A stretch of 64,000 nt of DNA, from assembly GCA_036852015.1 (NCBI GenBank), contig JAANDG010000209.1, positions 62,001 through 126,000 of the forward strand, written 5' to 3'. This stretch comes from Pelodera strongyloides (Eukaryota; Nematoda; Chromadorea; Rhabditida; Rhabditidae). A program made the translations under genes and the position numbers. Of the stretch, positions 36,487 through 50,700 are shown one piece after another. The notes below the pieces were generated by a model. It was given only the letters and a program-made list of their open reading frames with translations, was not told the origin of the DNA and did not search any database. Positions within the stretch are counted from its first letter, which is position 1; each line of letters starts with the position of its first letter.

Positions 36487-39400
36487 TTTTGGAGGTGCGC
36501 AAAGAACTAACTCACATGTCCCTAAGGGCATAACTCCGTGAAAATTTGACGAATTTTCAATATAAAGACAGATTCGGCTTCCCCGTGAAATTCTCTACAA
36601 AACCTGCAAAAACGTTTATTTTCACTAAATAGCGCCTTAATTATTAGAGGTTGAATACGCTAGCTGGTTAACTTATGAACTTTTGTTTAGTATGCGTGCC
36701 TAGTTCAGTTTCTTCTATATTTTGTATGCAACCAATCTTAAATAGTTAATTCCTGAAATCACCAGTGTTAATACCGCTAATGGTTGATTTCTTGTTATAA
36801 GTATTGTCAATTACCACGTACGAGCATATCGCATATCTACAGAAACTTGCAAAATTGATCCATAGTATTACCGTGTTCAAGTTGTAATTTCTTCTATGTT
36901 GCACAATTACACAACAAATCGATATTTACATAAACCATTCTTACTAATACAATGCATATCAATAAATATGTGTATTTTCTTGTTTTTAATTAGTTAATTA
37001 CCACATATTAACACATTTTCCTCCTAAGCTTCGCTTTGTTGCTACAGTAGGCAAACAATTATACGCACCACATTTACACTCTTATTTGATAATTAGAACC
37101 TCATAAACTTTTCACAACCCCATTCCTCGAGTAGGCCAGGTTCGCTCGAGACTGAGCTTCCAGCCTGCTTTTATACTCGAAAACCCTGTGGCACGGACAT
37201 TTTCAGACAAAACCCAGACAACTCGGCTGATGCTAATTTAGTGTATATGCTAAACTTTGATGACGCAAGGTGGCCAACTGGAAACTGGGAAATAACGTTT
37301 ATGAATAAGAAATAGAAAGTAAATGTGAAAATGTAGTTAAACTAATTGAGAATATAAAAATAATGCAATATTACGGGTGTACAGTGGATTTGGGTGATAA
37401 TTATGCACAATTGTATGCAATATCCGTACAGCTATTGGTCAATATACAATATCAAGGTGTCATTTTAATCAGAAACTTATCCTCTCTAGTCTACGTCCAA
37501 ATAATACTAATTAGTAAGCAGGTTAAGCTGTATTATCAAAAGAAAGTTTATTAATTTTGGAGGTGCGCAAAGAACTAACTCACATGTCCCTAAGGGCATA
37601 ACTCCGTGAAAATTTGACGAATTTTCAATATAAAGACAGATTCGGCTTCCCCGTGAAATTCTCTACAAAACCTGCAAAAACGTTAATTTTCACTAAATAG
37701 CGCCTTAATTATTAGAGGTTGAATACGCTAGCTGGTTATTTTAATGAACGTTAAACAACCAATCAATCACTGGACAACACTGATAGAAACACGTCGGAAT
37801 TATCATTTACTAGCACACGTTTTGTTAATTACTTTACGCATTACCTCATATTAAGATCATTTCTTGCAATTAGTTTTTGTTTAGTATGCGTGCCTAGTTC
37901 AGTTTCTTCTATATTTTGTATGCAACCAATCTTAAATAGTTAATTCCTGAAATCACCAGTGTTAATACCGCTAATGGTTGATTTCTTGGTATAAGTATTG
38001 TCAATTACCACGTACGAGCATATCGCATATCTACAGAAACTTGCAAAATTGATTCATAGTATTACCGTTTTCAAGTTGTAATTTCTTCTATGTTGCACAA
38101 TTACACAACAAATCGATATTTACATAAACCATTCTTACTAATACAATGCATATCAATAAATATGTGTATTTTCTTGTTTTTAATTAGTTAATTACCACAT
38201 ATTAACACATTTTCCTCCTAAGCTTCGCTTTGTTGCTACAGTAGGCAAACAATTATACGCACCACATTTACACTCTTATTTGATAATTAGAACCTCATAA
38301 ACTTTTCACAACCCCATTCCTCGAGTAGGCCAGGTTCGCTCGAGACTGAGCTTCCAGCCTGCTTTTATACTCGAAAACCCTGTGGCACGGACATTTTTCA
38401 GACAAAACCCAGACAACTCGGCTGATGCTAATTTAGTCTATATGCTAAACTTTGATGACGCAAGGTGGCCAACTGGAAACTGGGAAATAACGTTTATGAA
38501 TAAGAAATAGAAAGTAAATGTGAAAATGTAGTTAAACTAATTGAGAATATAAAAATAATGCAATATTACGGGTGTACAGTGGATTTGGGTGATAATTATG
38601 CACAATTGTATGCAATATCCGTACAGCTATTGGTCAATATACAATATCAAGGTGTCATTTTAATCAGAAACTTATCCTCTCTAGTCTATGTCCAAATAAT
38701 ACTAATTAGTGAGCAGGTTAAGCTGTATTATCAAAAGAAAGTTTATTAATTTTGGAGGTGCGCAAAGAACTAACTCACATGTCCCTAAGGGCATAACTCC
38801 GTGAAAATTTGACGAATTTTCAATATAAAGACAGATTCGGCTTCCCCGTGAAATTCTCTACAAAACCTGCAAAAATCGTTTATTTTCACTAAATAGCGCC
38901 TTAATTATTAGAGGTTGAATACGCTAGCTGGTTAACTTATGAACTTTTGTTTAGTATGCGTGCCTAGTTCAGTTTCTTCTATATTTTGTATGCAACCAAT
39001 CTTAAATAGTTAATTCCTGAAATCACCAGTGTTAATACCGCTAATGGTTGATTTCTTGTTATAAGTATTGTCAATTACCACGTACGAGCATATCGCATAT
39101 CTACAGAAACTTGCAAAATTGATCCATAGTATTACCGTGTTCAAGTTGTAATTTCTTCTATGTTGCACAATTACACAACAAATCGATATTTACATAAACC
39201 ATTCTTACTAATACAATGCATATCAATAAATATGTGTATTTTCTTGTTTTTAATTAGTTAATTACCACATATTAACACATTTTCCTCCTAAGCTTCGCTT
39301 TGTTGCTACAGTAGGCAAACAATTATACGCACCACATTTACACTCTTATTTGATAATTAGAACCTCATAAACTTTTCACAACCCCATTCCTCGAGTAGGC

Positions 39401-39616
39401 CAGGTTCGCTCGAGACTGAGCTTCCAGCCTGCTTTTATACTCGAAAACCCTGTGGCACGGACATTTTCAGACAAAACCCAGACAACTCGGCTGATGCTAA
39501 TTTAGTGTATATGCTAAACTTTGATGACGCAAGGTGGCCAACTGGAAACTGGGAAATAACGTTTATGAATAAGAAATAGAAAGTAAATGTGAAAATGTAG
39601 TTAAACTAATTGAGAA

Positions 39617-40024
39617 TCTTATTATATAAAGGAGAAGAGTTTGTCACGGGTTTGTTTTTATGTGCACAACGAAATCCCTTCATAAAGAAAATTCTTCGAT
39701 CGAAAGAGCATACAAAATCATTGGCGCTGGCGGGATTCGAACCCACAGCAGCCCACAATCTCTCGATTCACAGTCCAACGCTCTACCTGTTGAGCTATGC
39801 TAGCTTATGGGAGGAGGATCTTATAGGAGATAGAAGAGCAATTGCAATAGCAAATTTGCAAGTTTGCATGAAGTCCAGAACCATATTATACGTTCCCACA
39901 TAACGTAAATGAACATCTTTTTTACGTTTGAAGAAATTTCTTTTTTGTTTAATTAGGGTAACAATCGGACGAAGGCCGATTCCTCCAGTCGGAGAAGAGC
40001 CCGTAGGGCTCTTCGAACGGCTGG
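39617..40024 (+). mobile_element. Non-autonomous Helitron inside the array, 408 bp
   Basis: It starts TCTTATTATATAAAGG and ends CTGG. The preceding base is A and the following base T, and removing it restores the array sequence GAGAA-TATAAAA exactly, with no target duplication. A 9-bp-stem hairpin (GAAGAGCCC-GTA-GGGCTCTTC, 39994-40014) lies 6 nt before CTGG. These are the defining features of Helitrons. It encodes no Rep/helicase and carries a tRNA-like sequence on its minus strand. Confidence 0.92.
39722..39804 (-). tRNA. tRNA-like sequence, anticodon GUG position (His), probably a pseudogene
   Basis: D arm GCTC-AACAGGTA-GAGC, anticodon loop CTGTGAA, an unusually long variable stretch, and T arm GTGGG-TTCGAAT-CCCGC. 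The A box (TAGCTCAACAGG) and B box (GGTTCGAATCC) are good. The acceptor strands (GCTAGCA against CAGCGCC) do not pair, and the anticodon stem has a G-G mismatch. It is best read as a tRNA-derived part of the Helitron. A related one is at 60314. Confidence 0.55.
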
Positions 40025-42451
40025 TATAAAAATAATGCAATATTACGGGTGTACAGTGGATTTGGGTGATAATTATGCACAATTGTATGCAATATCCGTA
40101 CAGCTATTGGTCAATATACAATATCAAGGTGTCATTTTAATCAGAAACTTATCCTCTCTAGTCTATGTCCAAATAATACTAATTAGTGAGCAGGTTAAGC
40201 TGTATTATCAAAAGAAAGTTTATTAATTTTGGAGGTGCGCAAAGAACTAACTCACATGTCCCTAAGGGCATAACTCCGTGAAAATTTGACGAATTTTCAA
40301 TATAAAGACAGATTCGGCTTCCCCGTGAAATTCTCTACAAAACCTGCAAAAATCGTTTATTTTCACTAAATAGCGCCTTAATTATTAGAGGTTGAATACG
40401 CTAGCTGGTTAACTTATGAACTTTTGTTTAGTATGCGTGCCTAGTTCAGTTTCTTCTATATTTTGTATGCAACCAATCTTAAATAGTTAATTCCTGAAAT
40501 CACCAGTGTTAATACCGCTAATGGTTGATTTCTTGTTATAAGTATTGTCAATTACCACGTACGAGCATATCGCATATCTACAGAAACTTGCAAAATTGAT
40601 CCATAGTATTACCGTGTTCAAGTTGTAATTTCTTCTATGTTGCACAATTACACAACAAATCGATATTTACATAAACCATTCTTACTAATACAATGCATAT
40701 CAATAAATATGTGTATTTTCTTGTTTTTAATTAGTTAATTACCACATATTAACACATTTTCCTCCTAAGCTTCGCTTTGTTGCTACAGTAGGCAAACAAT
40801 TATACGCACCACATTTACACTCTTATTTGATAATTAGAACCTCATAAACTTTTCACAACCCCATTCCTCGAGTAGGCCAGGTTCGCTCGAGACTGAGCTT
40901 CCAGCCTGCTTTTATACTCGAAAACCCTGTGGCACGGACATTTTCAGACAAAACCCAGACAACTCGGCTGATGCTAATTTAGTGTATATGCTAAACTTTG
41001 ATGACGCAAGGTGGCCAACTGGAAACTGGGAAATAACGTTTATGAATAAGAAATAGAAAGTAAATGTGAAAATGTAGTTAAACTAATTGAGAATATAAAA
41101 ATAATGCAATATTACGGGTGTACAGTGGATTTGGGTGATAATTATGCACAATTGTATGCAATATCCGTACAGCTATTGGTCAATATACAATATCAAGGTG
41201 TCATTTTAATCAGAAACGTTATCCTCTCTAGTCTATGTCCAAATAATACTAATTAGTGAGCAGGTTAAGCTGTATTATCAAAAGAAAGTTTATTAATTTT
41301 GGAGGTGCGCAAAGAACTAACTCACATGTCCCTAAGGGCATAACTCCGTGAAAATTTGACGAATTTTCAATATAAAGACAGATTCGGCTTCCCCGTGAAA
41401 TTCTCTACAAAACCTGCAAAAATCGTTTATTTTCACTAAATAGCGCCTTAATTATTAGAGGTTGAATACGCTAGCTGGTTAACTTATGAACTTTTGTTTA
41501 GTATGCGTGCCTAGTTCAGTTTCTTCTTTATTTTGTATGCAACCAATCTTAAATAGTTAATTCCTGAAATCACCAGTGTTAATACCGCTAATGGTTGATT
41601 TCTTGTTATAAGTATTGTCAATTACCACGTACGAGCATATCGCATATCTACAGAAACTTGCAAAATTGATCCATAGTATTACCGTGTTCAAGTTGTAATT
41701 TCTTCTATGTTGCACAATTACACAACAAATCGATATATTTACATAAACCATTCTTACTAATACAATGCATATCAATAAATATGTGTATTTTCTTGTTTTT
41801 AATTAGTTAATTACCACATATTAACACATTTTCCTCCTAAGCTTCGCTTTGTTGCTACAGTAGGCAAACAATTATACGCACCACATTTACACTCTTATTT
41901 GATAATTAGAACCTCATAAACTTTTCACAACCCCATTCCTCGAGTAGGCCAGGTTCGCTCGAGACTGAGCTTCCAGCCTGCTTTTATACCCGAAAACCGT
42001 GTGGCACGGACATTTTCAGACAAAACCCAGACAATTCGGCTGATGCTAATTTAGTGTATATGCTAAACTTTGATGACGCAAGGTGGCGAACTGGAAACTG
42101 GGAAATAACGTTTATGAATAAGAAATAGAAAGTAAATGTGAAAATGTAGTTAAACTAATTGAGAATATAAAAATAATTGCTATATTACGGGTGTACAGTG
42201 GATTTGGGTGATAATTATGCACAATTGTATGCAATATCTTTACAAAAGGTAAATAGTTCAATATCAAGGTGTCATTTTAATCAGAAAGTTATCCTCTCTA
42301 GTCTATGTCCAAATAATACTAATTAGTGAGCAGGTTAAGCTGTATTATCAAAAGAAAGTTTATTAATTTTGGAGGTGCGCAAAGAACTAACTCACATGTC
42401 CCTAAGGGCATAACTCCGTGAAAATTTGACGAATTTTCAATATAATTCAAC

Positions 42452-42996
42452 ATAATTCAACTACGTATATTGAGTTGAACTGTGAAAACACCGACAATAG
42501 CTCGAATCAGTTTATTGGGTAAGAGAGTAACAGGGAGAGATTGACGTCTTCTTGGTCTTCTGAGTCCGATGGGATGGGGGGCACACAGGCCACTCTGCCA
42601 ACTCCAAGTGACGGGGTTTGCTCCGCTGCGCCACTGGTCACTCCGCCATACGTCCGCACTCGAGCCACTGTCCAGGAGAGGAGGACGGTTTGAGACGGTA
42701 CCGTAAACCGTGAGCAGACTTATCGGCTCTGTCAGACCGTAGGCAGTTTCGTGGATATCTGCCAACCTGCGGTTTTGTACGGACCCGGCAAACCGTTTGG
42801 AGATCCACCAAAAGGATAGGATGATAGGACTATTAGCCAATGGTTTATATATCTTCTACAGTAGTCTAATTATCGATTGTAATTGTTTCTCTGTCAACAA
42901 TGACGCATTTATAGACATAGTTAATGAATCCCTTTTACGAATACGTTTCTCCTATAATTACTCTTATTTCTTTAGTTGTAACGTAGAGTTGCAACA
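42452..42996 (-). repeat. LTR (3' copy relative to the minus strand)
   Basis: Direct repeat of 44194-44738. It is preceded, on the minus strand, by CGTTTTGGGAG, a weak polypurine-type tract. The left edge has the 10-mer ATAATTCAAC twice in tandem. Confidence 0.9.
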
Positions 42997-44182
42997 CTCC
43001 CAAAACGAGAAAGTGCAACAATCATAACTGGTTAGCTTGGATCTGTGCTAAAGCGTTTACTCCCAAAACGAGGGTTTCTATATTCGTCTAACTACTACTG
43101 ACCTTCTTCATTACCGTAAATTATCTACCGTAATTAATTGAGTATGCAAATTAGAGTTTCTCATTTTTGGTGTTTCCACATTGTAAGTTGAGTATGCATT
43201 ACAAGTGCATAAGCACATCCTCCCAAAACGAGAATTGCTAATAACATTATTGGCGAAGTTTGGGTCACGACAAGATATAATTTGAATATACTACTTACTT
43301 TCATTTTTCCTTCATATTTTCATTTCAAACATCATTCCCTTTTTATGACGTGTACCCATATTTTACGAGTAATATTTTTCTTGAGAATCGTGAGCGTCAT
43401 TAATTTCTTTTACTATTTTTTTTTCTTGTAATGCTTAACTTAGGTTTGAATTCTGCAATTTTTGTGTGATTTGAAGTGTGTACTCGTAATCTTCTTGCAT
43501 GTCGGGTAATTTCTGAATGACTTCCTGGCAGAGTTTTTGTACGACTCTAATTCGTTATTGCCAATTTATTAGGTGATTTCTTTCCACTTTTGGAATCACT
43601 AGTCTTTCTGATGTATTTCATGGAAATTCAATATCAAAATCATTATTGGGTTCTATTACGTAGTCGGGTTCAAATGAGGTAAGATCTTGATGAAGATTTG
43701 AGTGAGACTGAGAAGGATGAGATTGAGATGTAAGAGGTTGAGATTTGAGATTGGTCAATGGATAGAATTTAACTACTTGTAACTATAAATTTGCTCAATA
43801 CCTTCTGCAAAAGTCTTGTCTTCCTTACTTCCTTATATTTTACTAATTTATAAGCTTACTAAATCTCACATGATTATTTGAATTTTTGAATTTTTTATCT
43901 TATTGCAAACTTATTCAAAAAATCTTATTACAAAATGTAGTATTCTTCTCAGGTATAGGTAGTTACTTATTCAGGTTTATGAAGTCAGATAAATGAGACT
44001 GAGATTGAGTCAGTTGGCTTGAAATTTGTGGCTCGACCTAAGTCTTGCCGTGCTTCCACGTACTGGAAGCGCTCGTATATTAATTTGTGGTTCGACCGAA
44101 GTCTCACCGTGCATCCACGTCCTGGATGCGCTCGTTAAATCCACGTACTGGATTCGCTCGTTATAAAAAGATTCGGATAAAG

Positions 44183-44195
44183 CCGCGGTCGCCAT
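44183..44195 (-). promoter_or_regulatory. Candidate primer-binding site
   Basis: Directly after the LTR the minus strand reads TGGCGACCGCGGC. The first nine bases match the complement of a tRNA-Arg 3' end (CGGTCGCCA), a primer known for BEL/Pao-type elements. Confidence 0.55.
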
Positions 44196-44738
44196 AATTC
44201 AACTACGTATATTGAGTTGAACTGTGAAAACACCGACAATAGCTCGAATCAGTTTATTGGGTAAGAGAGTAACAGGGAGAGATTGACGTCTTCTTGGTCT
44301 TCTGAGTCCGATGGGATGGGGGGCACACAGGCCACTCTGCCAACTCCAAGTGACGGGGTTTGCTCCGCTGCGCCACTGGTCACTCCGCCATACGTCCGCA
44401 CTCGAGCCACTGTCCAGGAGAGGAGGACGGTTTGAGACGGTACCGTAAACCGTGAGCAGACTTATCGGCTCTGTCAGACCGTAGGCAGTTTCGTGGATAT
44501 CTGCCAACCTGCGGTTTTGTACGGACCCGGCAAACCGTTTGGAGATCCACCAAAAGGATAGGATGATAGGACTATTAGCCAATGGTTTATATATCTTCTA
44601 CAGTAGTCTAATTATCGATTGTAATTGTTTCTCTGTCAACAATGACGCATTTATAGACATAGTTAATGAATCCCTTTTACGAATACGTTTCTCCTATAAT
44701 TACTCTTATTTCTTTAGTTGTAACGTAGAGTTGCAACA
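44194..44738 (-). repeat. LTR (5' copy relative to the minus strand)
   Basis: Direct repeat of 42452-42996. On the minus strand it is followed by the primer-binding site. Confidence 0.9.
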
Positions 44739-47700
44739 AATTAGTGAGCAGGTTAAGCTGTATTATCAAAAGAAAGTTTATTAATTTTGGAGGTGCGCAA
44801 AGAACTAACTCACATGTCCCTAAGGGCATAACTCCGTGAAAATTTGACGAATTTTCAATATAAAGACAGTTTCGGCTTCCCCGTGAAATTCTCTACAAAA
44901 CCTGCAAAAATCGTTTATTTTCACTAAATAGCGCCTTAATTATTAGAGGTTGAATACGCTAGCTGGTTAACTTATGAACTTTTGTTTAGTATGCGTGCCT
45001 AGTTCAGTTTCTTCTATATTTTGTATGCAACCAATCTTAAATAGTTAATTCCTGAAATCACCAGTGTTAATACCGCTAATGGTTGATTTCTTGTTATAAG
45101 TATTGTCAATTACCACGTACGAGCATATCGCATATCTACAGAAACTTGCAAAATTGATCCATAGTATTACCGTGTTCAAGTTGTAATTTCTTCTATGTTG
45201 CACAATTACACAACAAATCGATATTTACATAAACCATTCTTACTAATACAATGCATATCAATAAATATGTGTATTTTCTTGTTTTTAATTAGTTAATTAC
45301 CACATATTAACACATTTTCCTCCTAAGCTTCGCTTTGTTGCTACAGTAGGCAAACAATTATACGCACCACATTTACACTCTTATTTGATAATTAGAACCT
45401 CATAAACTTTTCACAACCCCATTCCTCGAGTAGGCCAGGTTCGCTCGAGACTGAGCTTCCAGCCTGCTTTTATACTCGAAAACCCTGTGGCACGGACATT
45501 TTCAGACAAAACCCAGACAACTCGGCTGATGCTAATTTAGTGTATATGCTAAACTTTGATGACGCAAGGTGGCCAACTGGAAACTGGGAAATAACGTTTA
45601 TGAATAAGAAATAGAAAGTAAATGTGAAAATGTAGTTAAACTAATTGAGAATATAAAAATAATGCAATATTACGGGTGTACAGTGGATTTGGGTGATAAT
45701 TATGCACAATTGTATGCAATATCCGTACAGCTATTGGTCAATATACAATATCAAGGTGTCATTTTAATCAGAAACTTATCCTCTCTAGTCTATGTCCAAA
45801 TAATACTAATTAGTGAGCAGGTTAAGCTGTATTATCAAAAGAAAGTTTATTAATTTTGGAGGTGCGCAAAGAACTAACTCACATGTCCCTAAGGGCATAA
45901 CTCCGTGAAAATTTGACGAATTTTCAATATAAAGACAGATTCGGCTTCCCCGTGAAATTCTCTACAAAACCTGCAAAAATCGTTTATTTTCACTAAATAG
46001 CGCCTTAATTATTAGAGGTTGAATACGCTAGCTGGTTAACTTATGAACTTTTGTTTAGTATGCGTGCCTAGTTCAGTTTCTTCTATATTTTGTATGCAAC
46101 CAATCTTAAATAGTTAATTCCTGAAATCACCAGTGTTAATACCGCTAATGGTTGATTTCTTGTTATAAGTATTGTCAATTACCACGTACGAGCATATCGC
46201 ATATCTACAGAAACTTGCAAAATTGATCCATAGTATTACCGTGTTCAAGTTGTAATTTCTTCTATGTTGCACAATTACACAACAAATCGATATTTACATA
46301 AACCATTCTTACTAATACAATGCATATCAATAAATATGTGTATTTTCTTGTTTTTAATTAGTTAATTACCACATATTAACACATTTTCCTCCTAAGCTTC
46401 GCTTTGTTGCTACAGTAGGCAAACAATTATACGCACCACATTTACACTCTTATTTGATAATTAGAACCTCATAAACTTTTCACAACCCCATTCCTCGAGT
46501 AGGCCAGGTTCGCTCGAGACTGAGCTTCCAGCCTGCTTTTATACTCGAAAACCCTGTGGCACGGACATTTTCAGACAAAACCCAGACAACTCGGCTGATG
46601 CTAATTTAGTGTATATGCTAAACTTTGATGACGCAAGGTGGCCAACTGGAAACTGGGAAATAACGTTTATGAATAAGAAATAGAAAGTAAATGTGAAAAT
46701 GTAGTTAAACTAATTGAGAATATAAAAATAATGCAATATTACGGGTGTACAGTGGATTTGGGTGATAATTATGCACAATTGTATGCAATATCCGTACAGC
46801 TATTGGTCAATATACAATATCAAGGTGTCATTTTAATCAGAAACTTATCCTCTCTAGTCTATGTCCAAATAATACTAATTAGTGAGCAGGTTAAGCTGTA
46901 TTATCAAAAGAAAGTTTATTAATTTTGGAGGTGCGCAAAGAACTAACTCACATGTCCCTAAGGGCATAACTCCGTGAAAATTTGACGAATTTTCAATATA
47001 AAGACAGATTCGGCTTCCCCGTGAAATTCTCTACAAAACCTGCAAAAATCGTTTATTTTCACTAAATAGCGCCTTAATTATTAGAGGTTGAATACGCTAG
47101 CTGGTTAACTTATGAACTTTTGTTTAGTATGCGTGCCTAGTTCAGTTTCTTCTATATTTTGTATGCAACCAATCTTAAATAGTTAATTCCTGAAATCACC
47201 AGTGTTAATACCGCTAATGGTTGATTTCTTGTTATAAGTATTGTCAATTACCACGTACGAGCATATCGCATATCTACAGAAACTTGCAAAATTGATCCAT
47301 AGTATTACCGTGTTCAAGTTGTAATTTCTTCTATGTTGCACAATTACACAACAAATCGATATTTACATAAACCATTCTTACTAATACAATGCATATCAAT
47401 AAATATGTGTATTTTCTTGTTTTTAATTAGTTAATTACCACATATTAACACATTTTCCTCCTAAGCTTCGCTTTGTTGCTACAGTAGGCAAACAATTATA
47501 CGCACCACATTTACACTCTTATTTGATAATTAGAACCTCATAAACTTTTCACAACCCCATTCCTCGAGTAGGCCAGGTTCGCTCGAGACTGAGCTTCCAG
47601 CCTGCTTTTATACTCGAAAACCCTGTGGCACGGACATTTTCAGACAAAACCCAGACAACTCGGCTGATGCTAATTTAGTGTATATGCTAAACTTTGATGA

Positions 47701-50700
47701 CGCAAGGTGGCCAACTGGAAACTGGGAAATAACGTTTATGAATAAGAAATAGAAAGTAAATGTGAAAATGTAGTTAAACTAATTGAGAATATAAAAATAA
47801 TGCAATATTACGGGTGTACAGTGGATTTGGGTGATAATTATGCACAATTGTATGCAATATCCGTACAGCTATTGGTCAATATACAATATCAAGGTGTCAT
47901 TTTAATCAGAAACTTATCCTCTCTAGTCTATGTCCAAATAATACTAATTAGTGAGCAGGTTAAGCTGTATTATCAAAAGAAAGTTTATTAATTTTGGAGG
48001 TGCGCAAAGAACTAACTCACATGTCCCTAAGGGCATAACTCCGTGAAAATTTGACGAATTTTCAATATAAAGACAGATTTCGGCTTCCCCGTGAAATTCT
48101 CTACAAAACCTGCAAAAATCGTTTATTTTCACTAAATAGCGCCTTAATTATTAGAGGTTGAATACGCTAGCTGGTTAACTTATGAACTTTTGTTTAGTAT
48201 GCGTGCCTAGTTCAGTTTCTTCTATATTTTGTATGCAACCAATCTTAAATAGTTAATTCCTGAAATCACCAGTGTTAATACCGCTAATGGTTGATTTCTT
48301 GTTATAAGTATTGTCAATTACCACGTACGAGCATATCGCATATCTACAGAAACTTGCAAAATTGATCCATAGTATTACCGTGTTCAAGTTGTAATTTCTT
48401 CTATGTTGCACAATTACACAACAAATCGATATTTACATAAACCATTCTTACTAATACAATGCATATCAATAAATATGTGTATTTTTTTTTCTTGTTTTTA
48501 ATTAGTTAATTACCACATATTAACACATTTTCCTCCTAAGCTTCGCTTTGTTGCTACAGTAGGCAAACAATTATACGCACCACATTTACACTCTTATTTG
48601 ATAATTAGAACCTCATAAACTTTTCACAACCCCATTCCTCGAGTAGGCCAGGTTCGCTCGAGACTGAGCTTCCAGCCTGCTTTTATACTCGAAAACCCTG
48701 TGGCACGGACATTTTCAGACAAAACCCAGACAACTCGGCTGATGCTAATTTAGTGTATATGCTAAACTTTGATGACGCAAGGTGGCCAACTGGAAACTGG
48801 GAAATAACGTTTATGAATAAGAAATAGAAAGTAAATGTGAAAATGTAGTTAAACTAATTGAGAATATAAAAATAATGCAATATTACGGGTGTACAGTGGA
48901 TTTGGGTGATAATTATGCACAATTGTATGCAATATCCGTACAGCTATTGGTCAATATACAATATCAAGGTGTCATTTTAATCAGAAACTTATCCTCTCTA
49001 GTCTATGTCCAAATAATACTAATTAGTGAGCAGGTTAAGCTGTATTATCAAAAGAAAGTTTATTAATTTTGGAGGTGCGCAAAGAACTAACTCACATGTC
49101 CCTAAGGGCATAACTCCGTGAAAATTTGACGAATTTTCAATATAAAGACAGATTCGGCTTCCCCGTGAAATTCTCTACAAAACCTGCAAAAATCGTTTAT
49201 TTTCACTAAATAGCGCCTTAATTATTAGAGGTTGAATACGCTAGCTGGTTAACTTATGAACTTTTGTTTAGTATGCGTGCCTAGTTCAGTTTCTTCTATA
49301 TTTTGTATGCAACCAATCTTAAATAGTTAATTCCTGAAATCACCAGTGTTAATACCGCTAATGGTTGATTTCTTGTTATAAGTATTGTCAATTACCACGT
49401 ACGAGCATATCGCATATCTACAGAAACTTGCAAAATTGATCCATAGTATTACCGTGTTCAAGTTGTAATTTCTTCTATGTTGCACAATTACACAACAAAT
49501 CGATATTTACATAAACCATTCTTACTAATACAATGCATATCAATAAATATGTGTATTTTCTTGTTTTTAATTAGTTAATTACCACATATTAACACATTTT
49601 CCTCCTAAGCTTCGCTTTGTTGCTACAGTAGGCAAACAATTATACGCACCACATTTACACTCTTATTTGATAATTAGAACCTCATAAACTTTTCACAACC
49701 CCATTCCTCGAGTAGGCCAGGTTCGCTCGAGACTGAGCTTCCAGCCTGCTTTTATATACTCGAAAACCCTGTGGCACGGACATTTTCAGACAAAACCCAG
49801 ACAACTCGGCTGATGCTAATTTAGTGTATATGCTAAACTTTGATGACGCAAGGTGGCCAACTGGAAACTGGGAAATAACGTTTATGAATAAGAAATAGAA
49901 AGTAAATGTGAAAATGTAGTTAAACTAATTGAGAATATAAAAATAATGCAATATTACGGGTGTACAGTGGATTTGGGTGATAATTATGCACAATTGTATG
50001 CAATATCCGTACAGCTATTGGTCAATATACAATATCAAGGTGTCATTTTAATCAGAAACTTATCCTCTCTAGTCTATGTCCAAATAATACTAATTAGTGA
50101 GCAGGTTAAGCTGTATTATCAAAAGAAAGTTTATTAATTTTGGAGGTGCGCAAAGAACTAACTCACATGTCCCTAAGGGCATAACTCCGTGAAAATTTGA
50201 CGAATTTTCAATATAAAGACAGATTCGGCTTCCCCGTGAAATTCTCTACAAAACCTGCAAAAATCGTTTATTTTCACTAAATAGCGCCTTAATTATTAGA
50301 GGTTGAATACGCTAGCTGGTTAACTTATGAACTTTTGTTTAGTATGCGTGCCTAGTTCAGTTTCTTCTATATTTTGTATGCAACCAATCTTAAATAGTTA
50401 ATTCCTGAAATCACCAGTGTTAATACCGCTAATGGTTGATTTCTTGTTATAAGTATTGTCAATTACCACGTACGAGCATATCGCATATCTACAGAAACTT
50501 GCAAAATTGATCCATAGTATTACCGTGTTCAAGTTGTAATTTCTTCTATGTTGCACAATTACACAACAAATCGATATTTACATAAACCATTCTTACTAAT
50601 ACAATGCATATCAATAAATATGTGTATTTTCTTGTTTTTAATTAGTTAATTACCACATATTAACACATTTTCCTCCTAAGCTTCGCTTTGTTGCTACAGT

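Larger units (their letters stand above)
42452..44738 (-). mobile_element. Non-coding LTR retroelement in the array, 2.29 kb
   Basis: Two LTRs of 545 bp (42452-42996 and 44194-44738) appear identical. Read on the minus strand the LTR begins TGTTGCAAC. The interior (42997-44193) has no gag or pol frame, so it depends on proteins from elsewhere. Identical LTRs indicate a recent insertion or recent conversion. An open frame of 127 codons inside each LTR is not a known protein. A 126-bp piece of the host unit (42321-42446) is repeated just after the element (44739 onward), which is far longer than a normal target duplication. Confidence 0.9.

Noticed and set aside
42457..42840. 127-codon frame inside both LTRs
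   Set aside because: The LTR copies are identical DNA, the frame has no known domain, and LTRs rarely code. It is treated as chance.
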